In this document: piece after piece, positions 10,131 through 19,319 of the stretch
Position numbering within the stretch: position 1 is the stretch's first letter
Layout: the number at the start of each line of letters is the position of its first letter
Assembly (NCBI RefSeq): GCF_002135315.1
Contig: NZ_NEGA01000015.1
Location: 1 to 64,000 of the forward strand
DNA length: 64,000 nucleotides
Direction: 5' to 3'
From: Acinetobacter sp. ANC 3903
GTDB taxonomy: Bacteria > Pseudomonadota > Gammaproteobacteria > Pseudomonadales > Moraxellaceae
Program-made: the position numbers and the translations under genes
The notes under the pieces: generated by a model
What the model was told of the DNA's origin: nothing
The model's database searches: none
What the model saw: the letters and a program-made list of their open reading frames with translations, nothing else

Positions 10131-10131
10131 C

Positions 10132-11367
10132 ATGCAAGTTTATTTAGTAGGCGGTGCGGTTCGAGATCACTTGCTCGGACACCCCTATCACGAAAAAGAT
10201 TATGTTGTGGTTGGCGCAATGCCCGACCAGCTTCTTGCTCAAGGCTATCAGCCGGTGGGTAAGGATTTTCCTGTTTTTTTGCATCCCGAAACAAAAGAAG
10301 AATATGCACTGGCACGTACTGAACGTAAGTCAGGTCGTGGCTATCATGGTTTTGAATTTCATACCGATCCTAGTGTTACTCTTGAAGAAGACTTAATCCG
10401 TCGCGACCTAACCATCAATGCCATGGCGATGGACAGTGAAGGCAATATCTATGACCCCTATCATGGTCAGCAAGATTTAGAACAGCGAATTTTACGTCAT
10501 GTCTCCGATGCCTTTGTCGAAGATCCGCTACGTGTTCTGCGCATTGCCCGCTTTGCTGCACGTTATAAAAGTTTAGGCTTTAGTGTGGCGGAAGAAACCC
10601 TCGCTTTAATGAAACAATTGGTGGAATCAGGCGAGCTCAATGCACTGATCTCGGAACGTGTCTGGAAAGAAACTTCCCGTGCACTGATGGAAGTTCATGC
10701 CGATGAATACTTTGCAGTCTTGCGTGCCTGTGGTGCCTTAAAAGTCTTGTTCCCGGAACTGGATGCCTTATACGGTATTCCACAGCGTCCTGAATATCAT
10801 CCGGAAATTGATAGTGGTATTCATACCATGATGTCATTACAACAAGCCTGTAAAGCCAACTATTCTTTAGATGTACGATTTGCCGTTCTGGTTCATGACT
10901 TAGGTAAAGCATTGACTCCTGCAGACGAATTACCGCGTCATATCATGCATGAAGAACGTGGAGTAAAACCGGTCACTGAAATCTGTGATCGCCTTAAAGT
11001 GCCGACCAATACCAAACAACTGGCGATTGCGGTATGTAAAGAACATTTAAAATGCCATCAGGCTTTAAGCTTGAAACCGGGTACCTTATGGCGTTTATTG
11101 CAACGACTCGATGTACTGCGTCGTCCTGAACGGGTGGAAGCTTATGTACAAGCCTGCGAATGTGACTCCCGTGGTCGTTTAGGTTTGGAAGACCGTGAAT
11201 ATCCTCAGGCTGCTTATGTGCTTGAAGCCATGCAAGTGGTGCGTAATATCAAGGCACAAGATTTACCGCCTGATATTCAGGGACCCGATATTGGTGAAAT
11301 GCTGATTCAGCGCCGCATTAAAGCGATTGAACAGCTCAAAGCACAACAGATGGTGGCTGCTGTATAG
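10132..11367 (+). CDS. cca: CCA-adding tRNA nucleotidyltransferase with HD domain
   Basis: Adds or repairs the 3' CCA of tRNAs from CTP and ATP without a template. 411 residues. Class II head motifs are GGAVRDHLLG (with the EKDY metal-site region after it) and RRDLTINAMAMD. A C-terminal HD domain (VHDLGKA, HIMHEERG) gives phosphohydrolase/phosphodiesterase activity in the E. coli-type enzyme. I chose ATG 10132, which has GAGG seven bases upstream; the upstream in-frame TTG at 10111 falls inside the terminator hairpin. Both tRNA genes in this window already encode CCA, so a repair role is expected. Confidence 0.95.
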   Translation: MQVYLVGGAVRDHLLGHPYHEKDYVVVGAMPDQLLAQGYQPVGKDFPVFLHPETKEEYALARTERKSGRGYHGFEFHTDPSVTLEEDLIRRDLTINAMAMDSEGNIYDPYHGQQDLEQRILRHVSDAFVEDPLRVLRIARFAARYKSLGFSVAEETLALMKQLVESGELNALISERVWKETSRALMEVHADEYFAVLRACGALKVLFPELDALYGIPQRPEYHPEIDSGIHTMMSLQQACKANYSLDVRFAVLVHDLGKALTPADELPRHIMHEERGVKPVTEICDRLKVPTNTKQLAIAVCKEHLKCHQALSLKPGTLWRLLQRLDVLRRPERVEAYVQACECDSRGRLGLEDREYPQAAYVLEAMQVVRNIKAQDLPPDIQGPDIGEMLIQRRIKAIEQLKAQQMVAAV

Positions 11368-11372
11368 CCCAT

Positions 11373-11400
11373 AAAAAAAGCACCTGAAGGTGCTTTTTTT
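11373..11400. terminator. Intrinsic terminator after cca
   Basis: AAAAAAGCACCT and AGGTGCTTTTTT form a perfect stem with a two-base loop and T tail, directly after the cca stop. It is symmetrical, so it could act on either strand. Confidence 0.9.
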
Positions 11401-11407
11401 GATCTCT

Positions 11408-11480
11408 ATCAATCTCCCTAAATCCCTCTTTTCCAAAGAGGGACTTCTCCCCCTTTATGAAAGGGGGGTTAGGGGATTAC
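11408..11480. repeat. Composite palindromic intergenic repeat
   Basis: Two adjacent hairpins, TCCCTCTTT/AAAGAGGGA and CCCCCTTT/AAAGGGGG, are enclosed by outer arms AATCTCCCTAA and TTAGGGGATT that also pair. It lies between the convergent cca and epmA genes and is related in style to the repeats at 2871-2969 and 26180-26216. Confidence 0.7.
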
Positions 11481-11495
11481 TAGTAATCATTTAAA

Positions 11496-12476
11496 TCAAG
11501 AAACATCTGCCGGGAAAGTAATGACTTTTTCCAGCTTCATTTGTTCAGTCGCAACCATCAATAAACGGTCAATCCCCAAAGCAATACCTGAACATTCTGG
11601 CATCTGAGGTAAAGCTGCCAACAAATATTCATCGATTGGCATCACATACAGTCCCAAAGCTTCTCGCTCTGCGTTATCTGCGGCGAAACGGGAACGCAGT
11701 ATATCTGCATCAATCAGTTCATCATAGGCATTAGCAAGCTCTAAACCTTCAATATAAAGCTCAAAACGGGCGGCAACCAGCTCACCATCTTCATCGCTTT
11801 TCGTTTTAGCGAGCGATGCCAGTTCAGGTGGAAAATCAGTTAAAAATACCGGAGTATCAAAACCCAGACTCGGTTCAACAAAATGCGAGAACAGCAGGTC
11901 GATGTAACCCAAACGATCATCACCCAGATCCAGATTTACCCCCACCCGGTTACAGCAATCTTTTAATTCTTTTAGGCTCGCTTGCAATGGATTTAAATCC
12001 AGACGATCCATAAAAGCATGTTTATAGCTGAGGATGGTCGGACGTACCGAACCAAAACGCTGTTTTAAAGTCACATTGAGCAAATCGGTCACTTCAAACA
12101 TCAGCTCTTTCAGACTTAATCCGGGACGATACCATTCCAGCATGGTGAATTCGCTATTATGTTTACGGCCATGCTCGTCATCACGGAAGACTTTGCAAAT
12201 TTGATAAATAGGCCCACTGCCACTGGCCAACAGCCGTTTCATGGCAAATTCAGGTGAAGTTTGCAGGTAGTGGGTCTGCTGTTTGCCTCGTACATGTCGC
12301 TGCGCCTGTATGGATGCCAGATGCACATCAGTCACCCCGGCTTGCGACAAGATCGGCGTTTCCACCTCAAGTACATCACGTTCGGCAAAAAACTGACGGA
12401 TTTGTGCATACATTTTGGCACGCGCCTGCATAGCCTTTAAGTCACAAGTTGGCTGATAAGAAACTGTTTGATTCAC
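11496..12476 (-). CDS. epmA: EF-P lysine ligase (EpmA/PoxA/GenX)
   Basis: Lysyl-tRNA-synthetase paralogue that attaches beta-lysine to a conserved lysine of elongation factor P, which then relieves ribosome stalling at polyproline. 326 residues, close to the E. coli form; it is only the class II catalytic core, without the anticodon-binding domain of LysS. Motif 2 (VFRDDEHGRKHNSEFT) and motif 3 (GIALGIDRLL) are clear. I chose GTG at 12476, with GGAGGG nine bases upstream, whose GTGA overlaps the pdxB stop by four bases; an upstream ATG would lie deeper in pdxB. Translational coupling to pdxB is likely. Confidence 0.93.
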   Translation of the reverse strand: MNQTVSYQPTCDLKAMQARAKMYAQIRQFFAERDVLEVETPILSQAGVTDVHLASIQAQRHVRGKQQTHYLQTSPEFAMKRLLASGSGPIYQICKVFRDDEHGRKHNSEFTMLEWYRPGLSLKELMFEVTDLLNVTLKQRFGSVRPTILSYKHAFMDRLDLNPLQASLKELKDCCNRVGVNLDLGDDRLGYIDLLFSHFVEPSLGFDTPVFLTDFPPELASLAKTKSDEDGELVAARFELYIEGLELANAYDELIDADILRSRFAADNAEREALGLYVMPIDEYLLAALPQMPECSGIALGIDRLLMVATEQMKLEKVITFPADVS

Positions 12477-13540
12477 GCTTTTGGCCCTCCATGTGCAGCC
12501 CACTCACGGCGTAAGGGATAGGTTTTACGTAAATAATCAAAGGCTTTTTGATCGACCTTGCCATCTTTTAGGCAGGCGCGTAAGTTGGCATCATCCCGGG
12601 CAATATCATAAATCTGGGAAAGATATTGTTTCAGTACAGCTTTTAGGTCGCGGTCTTTGAAATACTGTTCACAAACCGGCAACTGGGTTTCAAATTTTTT
12701 GTCGGCTGGATAATCAAAGGTTTTGCAAAAAGCGTTATAGATCATCTGGGTGCCACGCGCCTTGCCTTCCAGACTATAGCCTGCAATATGTGGTGTAACC
12801 AAAGTGATTAAATCCAGCAATTCAGCTGAAATTTCCGGCTCATGCTCAAAGACATCCAGCACCACCTGACGGCCGGTCTTTTCAATATCGGCTATTAAAG
12901 CAGCTTCGGACACCACAGGCCCGCGTGCCGAATTAATTAAAATGGCTTCAGCTTTCATGCTTGTCAAAGCTGCAGCATTGATCAAATGATAGGTAGGATG
13001 CTCACCCGTCTTGGTTAAAGGCACATGGATGGAAATGGCATCGGCTGTTTTTAGCAGGGTATCTAAATCGACTTGCTCAATCTGTTCACGCTGTACAAAT
13101 GGGTCAAAGCCAATCACCTTCCAGCCCAGAAGTTTGGCCATAACAGCCAGACGTGAACCGACATTGCCCAGCCCGATAATCCCCAATGTAAAAGTAGCAT
13201 TGGCATCAATCAGCTCAGGTTTTAATTTTAATAAAGCGGTAATCACATATTCAGCGACTGCTTGCGCATTACAGCCTGCAGCATTTGACCAAGCAATCTT
13301 GTTGTTTTCCAATGCTACAATATCAAGGTGATCGGTACCAATGGTTGCACTGCCCACGAACTTGATCGTACTATCTGCAATTAAAGCTTGATTGACTTTG
13401 GTGACTGAACGAACCAAAAGTGCTGCTGCATCTTTAACATCGGCATGGCTTAGGGTACGCCCTGCTTTTTGTTCTATTTCACCAAATTCGGAAAAGAAAT
13501 AGTCGGTAAATGCCAGATTTTCATCTGCAACGATTTTCAT
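12473..13540 (-). CDS. pdxB: Erythronate-4-phosphate dehydrogenase
   Basis: NAD-linked oxidation of 4-phosphoerythronate, second step of the DXP-dependent pyridoxal phosphate pathway. 355 residues from ATG 13540 (MKIVADENL, the typical PdxB start); a longer frame starting further upstream adds atypical residues. The nucleotide-binding loop GIIGLGNVGSRLA lies near residue 118. The D-hydroxyacid dehydrogenase catalytic regions NSARGPVV, EHEPEI and TPHIAGYS are present, followed by the PdxB-specific C-terminal dimerisation part. Its stop overlaps the epmA start. Confidence 0.94.
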   Translation of the reverse strand: MKIVADENLAFTDYFFSEFGEIEQKAGRTLSHADVKDAAALLVRSVTKVNQALIADSTIKFVGSATIGTDHLDIVALENNKIAWSNAAGCNAQAVAEYVITALLKLKPELIDANATFTLGIIGLGNVGSRLAVMAKLLGWKVIGFDPFVQREQIEQVDLDTLLKTADAISIHVPLTKTGEHPTYHLINAAALTSMKAEAILINSARGPVVSEAALIADIEKTGRQVVLDVFEHEPEISAELLDLITLVTPHIAGYSLEGKARGTQMIYNAFCKTFDYPADKKFETQLPVCEQYFKDRDLKAVLKQYLSQIYDIARDDANLRACLKDGKVDQKAFDYLRKTYPLRREWAAHGGPKA

Positions 13541-13753
13541 AATGCAATCCAATGATCTTATGCCGATTATGATAACGCTTAGCACTGCATCTGACCATGC
13601 ACCTTATAGGTATCACCTTGTCGCATTGGGCGATTTCACAGACACTATGAGGCATAAAATGGATGTCATCTTTCCTTGCACAAAAAAAGGACCGTATGCT
13701 TTAGCCATCCGATCCAACAGGGGCAAAATAAATATGGATCAAAAGAAGGTTGC

Positions 13754-14983
13754 TTAAGCCACATCTCCATCAATAATGCCTTGTAGTTTTAAGGCACGCA
13801 GCTCATCCGCCGTTTTAAAACGTGACAGAATCTGTTGGGTATGTTCACCCAATTGTGGCGGTGCATTACGATATTCTATCGGTGTATCTGAAAGCTTGAT
13901 CGGAGATGCAATCACTTTAAAATTTTCATTCAAGGCATGTGGAATATTTACCACCATTTCACGATGCTGAATTTGCGGTTCAGCCAAGGCATCTTCCACT
14001 GAATTGATCACCCCCACCGGCACTTTCATGGCGTGAATGGCATCCACCCAATCTTTGGCATTTTTGCCAAGAAAATATTCTGACAATAACGGAATCAACT
14101 CATCACGATGCTTGACCCGGTCCTGATTGCGCTGGAATTTTGCATCTTCCAGCAGTTCAGGCAAGCCAATAGCAATACACAAATCTTTAAACTGCTTGTC
14201 ATTGCCACAGGCAATAATAAATTCCTTGTCCTTGGCCTTAAAAGTCTGATAGGGCACAATATTGGGATGATTATTTCCCATCCGTTTCGGAGATATACCG
14301 GTACTGAGATAGTTCATACCCTGATTGGCCAATGTCGCAACCTGTACATCCAGTAAGGACATATCGATATATTGGCCACGTCCAGTATGCTGTCTGGCCA
14401 ATAATGCTGCCTGAATGGCGATGGTAGAATATAAACCGGTTTGAATGTCCACAACTGCCACCCCAACCTTCTGTGCACCTGCACCCGGTTCACCGTCTTT
14501 TTCACCGGTAATACTCATCAGCCCAGACATGCCCTGAATGATAAAGTCATAACCCGGTTCTTCGGCACGTGGTCCATCCTGACCAAAGCCGGTAATCGAG
14601 CAATAGACTACATTGGGGTTCAGTGCACTTAGACTTGCATAATCCAGTCCATATTTTGCCAGTGATCCGGCTTTATAATTTTCAATCACCACATCGGCAG
14701 TTTTGGCAATTTCCCGTATAATTTCCTGCCCTTGAGCCGAGGCAATATCGACCGCAACTGAATATTTATTGCGATTGGCACACTGAAAATAGCCAGATTC
14801 ACGTGTGGCATTGCCCTGCTGGTCTGGCATCCATGGTGGCCCCCACATACGGGTATCATCCCCCACTTTTGGACGTTCAATTTTAATCACTTCAGCACCC
14901 AGATCCGCCAGAATCTGTCCACACCATGGGCCTGCCAATACCCGACTCAAATCCAGCACCCGAATTCCCTGTAATGCACCCAT
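13754..14983 (-). CDS. Class III (CaiB/BaiF) CoA-transferase, probably glutarate CoA-transferase
   Basis: Family III CoA-transferases move CoA between carboxylic acids through an aspartyl-CoA intermediate. About 409 residues. LDLSRVLAGPWCGQILADLGAEVIK at the N-terminus is the CoA-binding signature, and the catalytic aspartate is the one in EPGYDFIIQG near residue 143. Downstream of a carrier and gcdH on the same strand, it most plausibly activates glutarate with succinyl-CoA to feed GcdH; the substrate is inferred from context. I prefer ATG 14983, eight bases after AAGGA; an ATG two codons earlier abuts that site. Confidence 0.85.
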   Translation of the reverse strand: MGALQGIRVLDLSRVLAGPWCGQILADLGAEVIKIERPKVGDDTRMWGPPWMPDQQGNATRESGYFQCANRNKYSVAVDIASAQGQEIIREIAKTADVVIENYKAGSLAKYGLDYASLSALNPNVVYCSITGFGQDGPRAEEPGYDFIIQGMSGLMSITGEKDGEPGAGAQKVGVAVVDIQTGLYSTIAIQAALLARQHTGRGQYIDMSLLDVQVATLANQGMNYLSTGISPKRMGNNHPNIVPYQTFKAKDKEFIIACGNDKQFKDLCIAIGLPELLEDAKFQRNQDRVKHRDELIPLLSEYFLGKNAKDWVDAIHAMKVPVGVINSVEDALAEPQIQHREMVVNIPHALNENFKVIASPIKLSDTPIEYRNAPPQLGEHTQQILSRFKTADELRALKLQGIIDGDVA

Positions 14984-15034
14984 TGTCATTCCTTAATAGA
15001 GGAAGATGCCGCACCGACATCTTCCTGTGATTGA

Positions 15035-16357
15035 TTATGATTGTTGTTGTGGATCGTACTGGCGATCTTTAATAAATAGACCTGGTAATACACCTGCGAC
15101 AAAGTACGCCGCACCCATCACAATAAAGGCCATGGTGAATGTACCACCCGATGCCAGGAAACCAATCGTCGCTGGAGCGATTGCCGCACCGACGCGGCCG
15201 ATGTTATAGGCACCGCCAATCGCTGTACCGCGTACATCTGTAGAGAAACTTTCTGCCATATAGGTCGCATTTACACCATATGGAATGCCGTACAAGAAGC
15301 CAAAAGTCACCAACAAGTACAGAATGTTGTCTGGCGTATTGCAGAAGATAATCACTGGCAAGAACACGGCGCTGGCAAGAGTACCGAATACAAACACCGC
15401 ACGACGGTTAAATTTATCTGCCAGATAGCCTGCTAAAATCTTGCCCAGAATCATGGCGGTATATGAACCCACCATATAGCTGGTCAAGCTCTTAAAGTTC
15501 ATGTGAACTTCGGTTTCCAGATAACTTGGCATCCAGTTGTTAATGCCGTAATAACCGAATTGCAGGAAGAAAGCTGTGCTCATCCAGAGCAAAAACATTT
15601 TGCGATGCTTAAAGTTATTGAAAATCTGCTTGTAGATACTGCCACTTTTCGGTTTTTCCTGAGCAACCACCGCTTTAGGCTGAGTTTTGCCTTGTAGGGC
15701 ATTCAATTTGGTCAGCTGCCATGATTTTGGTTCTGGCACAAAGCGTTGCAGGAAAATATTGATAAATGCAGGAATCACAGTAATAAAGAACAGAATACGC
15801 CAGCCATGATCTGGAATAATCGAACCTGCTAGCAGTGTTGCAACAATATAACCGACCGTTTGACCGGTTTGTAGCGTACCCAACACTGTTGTACGGTAAG
15901 TGGTTGGCACATATTCGGCCATTAAAGTATTACAGGCCATATATAGTGCGCCAATACCTAAAGCACCAATAAAACGCAGTGCCATAAAATGCTCAAAGCT
16001 ATGGGTAAAACCTAACAAACAGGTGGCTATCGAGAAGAAAGTCACTGAGTTGGCAATGGTACGAACTCGGCCAAATTTATCACATGCCCAGCCGCCCAAG
16101 ATCCCGCCAATCCCCATCCCGGCGAGCGATGCGCTGCCTAGAGCACCGGCCTGAAAGGTCGACAATCCAAATTCGGTCTTTAAACTGGTTAAACTATAAG
16201 ACAGCAACATGATATCGACACCATCTACCACCATGGCAAAATAGGCGAATAGCAAGGCCCACTTCCAGGTGTTGGGTCCGATTTTTTCATAGGTTCCAAT
16301 ATTGCGTGGCAAAGAACTCGCTGGAGTTCCTGCAATTGTTTGAACGTCATTGTTCAT
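15035..16357 (-). CDS. MFS transporter, aromatic-acid:H+ symporter type, possible glutarate carrier
   Basis: 440 residues with about 12 membrane segments. MFS motif A appears as GGWACDKFGRVRT between segments 2 and 3 and again as GYLADKFNRRA in the second half, and VVDGVDIMLLSYS in segment 1 carries the DG-D acidic signature of the AAHS/organic-acid subgroup. It lies between gcdH and the CoA-transferase gene, 45 bp before the latter, so uptake of glutarate or a related dicarboxylate is the best guess. A benzoate-type substrate cannot be excluded from sequence. Confidence 0.8.
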   Translation of the reverse strand: MNNDVQTIAGTPASSLPRNIGTYEKIGPNTWKWALLFAYFAMVVDGVDIMLLSYSLTSLKTEFGLSTFQAGALGSASLAGMGIGGILGGWACDKFGRVRTIANSVTFFSIATCLLGFTHSFEHFMALRFIGALGIGALYMACNTLMAEYVPTTYRTTVLGTLQTGQTVGYIVATLLAGSIIPDHGWRILFFITVIPAFINIFLQRFVPEPKSWQLTKLNALQGKTQPKAVVAQEKPKSGSIYKQIFNNFKHRKMFLLWMSTAFFLQFGYYGINNWMPSYLETEVHMNFKSLTSYMVGSYTAMILGKILAGYLADKFNRRAVFVFGTLASAVFLPVIIFCNTPDNILYLLVTFGFLYGIPYGVNATYMAESFSTDVRGTAIGGAYNIGRVGAAIAPATIGFLASGGTFTMAFIVMGAAYFVAGVLPGLFIKDRQYDPQQQS

Positions 16358-16545
16358 GATTTATTACCTCATTTTCCCAAATGAGTCATCGGCAGTCCCA
16401 TGTCTCTACATTTGCCTTAGCTGTTCTTTATTGTTTTTCTTGTGACATCTTTTGAACTCAGGCTTGCAAATGCACAGCTTTACAAGAATGTTTCACGATG
16501 AATCCTTTATCTATGTTTATTGATTTTTTGAAACAAAAGGCTCTG

Positions 16546-16567
16546 GGATGTTCACGAATGAACATCC
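16546..16567 (-). terminator. Hairpin after gcdH
   Basis: GGATGTTCA and TGAACATCC form a perfect 9-bp stem with a CGAA loop, 19 bp past the gcdH stop. A good T run is lacking, so it may be a weak terminator or an RNA-stabilising hairpin that sets gcdH apart from the transporter gene. The rest of the 228-bp gap shows nothing else. Confidence 0.5.
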
Positions 16568-16585
16568 TAAATTTTATAAAATGAA

Positions 16586-17809
16586 TTAGTTACAAAATGC
16601 GGCAATGCCGGTTTGTGCTCGGCCTAGAATCAGCGCATGTACATCATGTGTACCTTCATAGGTATTCACCACTTCCAGATTCACCAGATGACGCGCCACG
16701 CCGAATTCATCACTGATACCGTTGCCGCCCATCATGTCACGTGCTACACGCGCAATATCCAAGGCTTTACCGCAGTTATTACGCTTGATGAGTGATGTAC
16801 CTTCAACCGCTGCAATGCCTTCATCTTTCATGCGGCCAAAACGAAGTGCAGCTTGTAAACCTAAGGCAATTTCTGTTTGCATATCGGCCAGTTTCTTCTG
16901 AACCAGCTGATTGGCAGCCAAAGGACGACCAAACTGTTTACGGTCCATGGTGTACTGATGCGCAGTGTGCCAGCAGAATTCCGCTGCGCCCATGGCACCC
17001 CAAGCAATTCCATAACGCGCACTGTTCAGACAGGTAAACGGACCTTTTAAGCCACGCACTTCAGGAAAGGCATTTTCTTCCGGAACAAAAACATTATCCA
17101 TCACGATTTCCCCGGTAATCGAAGCACGTAAACCCACCTTACCGTGAATCGCAGGTGCAGACAGCCCTTCCCAGCCTTTTTCCAAAATAAAACCGCGGAT
17201 ATCACCGACATTGCCTTCAGGTGATACTTCTTTGGCCCAAACCACAAATACATCTGCAATTGGACTATTGGTAATCCACATTTTCGCGCCGGTTAAACGG
17301 TAACCACCGTCGACTTTTTTGGCACGGCTAATCATGCTGCCCGGGTCAGAACCATGATCCGGTTCAGTCAAACCAAAACAGCCGATGTATTCACCTGTAG
17401 CAAGTTTAGGTAGGTACTTTTGCTTTTGTTCTTCAGAACCAAATTCATTAATTGGCACCATGACCAGCGAGCTTTGTACGCTGGCCATAGAACGGTAGCC
17501 TGAATCGACATATTCAATTTCACGTGCCACTAAACCATAACTGACATAATTCAGCCCTGCACCGCCGTATTGTTCAGGAATGGTTGGACCCAATAGGCCA
17601 AGCTCCCCCATCTCACGGAAAATTGCTGGATCGGTTTTTTCATGGCGGAACTGTTCAAGTACCCGAGGTTGTAAACGTTCCTGGCAGTAGGCATGAGCGC
17701 TATCACGAATCATGCGCTCTTCTGCAGTCAATTGCTGTTCCAGTAAAAATGGATCTTGCCAATTGAATTGCGCTTTAACCGGTTTTTTAGTATTGACCAT
17801 TTGATTCAT
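16586..17809 (-). CDS. gcdH: Glutaryl-CoA dehydrogenase
   Basis: FAD flavoprotein that oxidises and decarboxylates glutaryl-CoA to crotonyl-CoA, which then enters beta-oxidation. 407 residues with all three acyl-CoA dehydrogenase domains. [16 protein letters not shown] and [20 protein letters not shown] are the substrate/flavin signatures, and the catalytic glutamate is in [17 protein letters not shown] near the C-terminus. High similarity to the GCD subgroup rather than general ACADs is read from [13 protein letters not shown] and the EGTHD motif. The ATG at 17809 has GAGGAAG upstream. It leads the glutarate cluster and is divergent from the LysR gene at 18070. Confidence 0.93.
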   Translation of the reverse strand: MNQMVNTKKPVKAQFNWQDPFLLEQQLTAEERMIRDSAHAYCQERLQPRVLEQFRHEKTDPAIFREMGELGLLGPTIPEQYGGAGLNYVSYGLVAREIEYVDSGYRSMASVQSSLVMVPINEFGSEEQKQKYLPKLATGEYIGCFGLTEPDHGSDPGSMISRAKKVDGGYRLTGAKMWITNSPIADVFVVWAKEVSPEGNVGDIRGFILEKGWEGLSAPAIHGKVGLRASITGEIVMDNVFVPEENAFPEVRGLKGPFTCLNSARYGIAWGAMGAAEFCWHTAHQYTMDRKQFGRPLAANQLVQKKLADMQTEIALGLQAALRFGRMKDEGIAAVEGTSLIKRNNCGKALDIARVARDMMGGNGISDEFGVARHLVNLEVVNTYEGTHDVHALILGRAQTGIAAFCN

Positions 17810-17939
17810 CGCTTCCTCTGCTTGAGATCAGTTTTCGTTGTAAGTGTTCTACTTTGAGTTCGATGCTATGTGTGAATGATCATCCTTTCAAACGATAAAT
17901 TTGCATGTAGATATTCTGTTTTTGCATACCTGAATGCTT

Positions 17940-17987
17940 CATGATTAATTTTCACAGCTTAGAGCACTGAATCAACTACATGATTAA
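17940..17987. promoter_or_regulatory. Candidate LysR-type binding region between gcdH and its regulator
   Basis: The 260-bp divergent region holds two exact copies of CATGATTAA, at 17940-17948 and 17979-17987. They are 39 bp apart, close to four helical turns, so they would face the same side of the DNA. This is the spacing expected of a regulator covering two sites. It is a motif observation only. Confidence 0.35.
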
Positions 17988-18069
17988 ATGATTTTCAAGA
18001 CTAAAGTAGAATGGGCGCTGGTTTAAATTATGTCATTTTGAAATATCTGCACGATTAAAGGACTGATCC

Positions 18070-19032
18070 ATGCGTCGAAGTATTCCTTCATTACAGGGCT
18101 TGTTATGCTTTGAATCTGCCGCGAAGCATGCCAGTTATACCCACGCATCTCAGGAACTGTTTATTACCCAAAGTGCGGTTTCCCGGCAAATCCAGCAACT
18201 GGAAGACTTTTTAGGCGTGAGTTTGTTTACCCGTACCCGTCACGGCGTAGAACTGACCCATGCCGGACAGCAATATTATAAAACCATCACTCCTTATTTA
18301 AGGGGTTTGGAACAAAGTACGCTGGATATCATGTCACATAAGGGTCTAGGCGGAACGCTCAAGCTGGGCGTGGTTCCGACCTTTGCCACGCGCTGGTTAT
18401 TGCCGAAATTACATCGTTTTAATGCCATTCATCCTGAAATTACCGTACATCTGGAAACCAGTACCAAGCCATTTTTATTTAATGAAAATATCTTCGATGC
18501 TGCCATTTATGCCGGTACATTGCAGCAGGTTGAACACTGGCCCGGCACGCAAACCCATTATTTAATGCATGAAGATGTGGTTCCGGTATGTTCACCTGCG
18601 CTGATTCGAAAATATTATCCTGATGCTGTAATGCTGAATGAGATGAGTTTTGATTTAACTGCCGAGCAACTGGTTCAACTTCCTTTGCTGCAACAAACCA
18701 CCCGCCCCAGCATTTGGGAAGAATGGTTTGCACATCATCAAATCAAGCACACCAATCCCTTTGAAGGACAGCGGCATGAATTGTTTTCCATGCTGGCTGT
18801 AGCGGCCAATCATGGCATGGGCATGGCTTTAATTCCTCAAATGCTGATTGAACAGGAATTAAAGGAAAAAAAATTGGTAATAGCCTCCACTAAAAAACTG
18901 GAAGGTCGCCGTGCCTATTATCTGGTGCATTCCAGCCAGGAAAGCTCGCCTTTAATCCAAAAATTTGTCGACTGGATGCAACAGGAATTACTGATTTCAT
19001 CGTATAAAAACCAAGATAAAACCCATCCATGA
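18070..19032 (+). CDS. LysR-family regulator, GcvA-like, probable regulator of the glutarate cluster
   Basis: 320 residues. The N-terminal winged helix-turn-helix (residues 6-65; SYTHASQELFITQSAVSRQI) is followed by a periplasmic-binding-protein-like effector domain. The HASYTHASQEL stretch is typical of the GcvA/AmpR branch. It is divergent from gcdH across 260 bp, the usual arrangement for a LysR protein that controls its neighbour, so glutarate or glutaryl-CoA is a plausible effector. Confidence 0.85.
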   Translation: MRRSIPSLQGLLCFESAAKHASYTHASQELFITQSAVSRQIQQLEDFLGVSLFTRTRHGVELTHAGQQYYKTITPYLRGLEQSTLDIMSHKGLGGTLKLGVVPTFATRWLLPKLHRFNAIHPEITVHLETSTKPFLFNENIFDAAIYAGTLQQVEHWPGTQTHYLMHEDVVPVCSPALIRKYYPDAVMLNEMSFDLTAEQLVQLPLLQQTTRPSIWEEWFAHHQIKHTNPFEGQRHELFSMLAVAANHGMGMALIPQMLIEQELKEKKLVIASTKKLEGRRAYYLVHSSQESSPLIQKFVDWMQQELLISSYKNQDKTHP

Positions 19033-19103
19033 GCATGAGAAAAAGTCGATATAGAGACATATCTAAATGTATTTTTATAGGATGGTTTATTTTGAACAGG
19101 CAT

Positions 19104-19135
19104 TAAAAAAGCCCCTGTTTTCACAGGGGCTTTTG
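19104..19135. terminator. Bidirectional intrinsic terminator
   Basis: AAAAAAGCCCCTG and CAGGGGCTTTT form a stem around TTTTCA, between the LysR gene and the tRNA-Ser gene on the other strand. It can serve both converging transcripts. Confidence 0.88.
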
Positions 19136-19139
19136 AATT

Positions 19140-19229
19140 TGGCGGAAGCGGTGAGATTCGAACTCACGGAGGACTCGCACCCTCGTCGGTTTTCAAGACC
19201 GGTGCATTAAACCGCTCTGCCACGCTTCC
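19140..19229 (-). tRNA. tRNA-Ser (TGA anticodon)
   Basis: 90-nt cloverleaf read on the minus strand. The acceptor stem is GGAAGCG/CGCTTCC with an encoded CCA. The anticodon loop CTTGAAA gives TGA, which reads UCN serine codons. The long variable arm (ACGAGGGTGCGAGTCCTCC region) and T loop TTCGAAT are intact. It lies alone, followed by the terminator at 19104-19135. Confidence 0.96.
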
Positions 19230-19319
19230 AATGGCGGCTATAATATAAATAAAATCCCATCTTGGCAAATACTTTTCTATATTTTTCTTATCAACCGCTT
19301 AAAATAAAAACAAAACGCA

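Noticed and set aside
13542..13757. 71-codon plus-strand frame between pdxB and the CoA-transferase gene
   Set aside because: It lies in the pdxB promoter region, shows no family resemblance and runs into the end of the CoA-transferase gene on the other strand.
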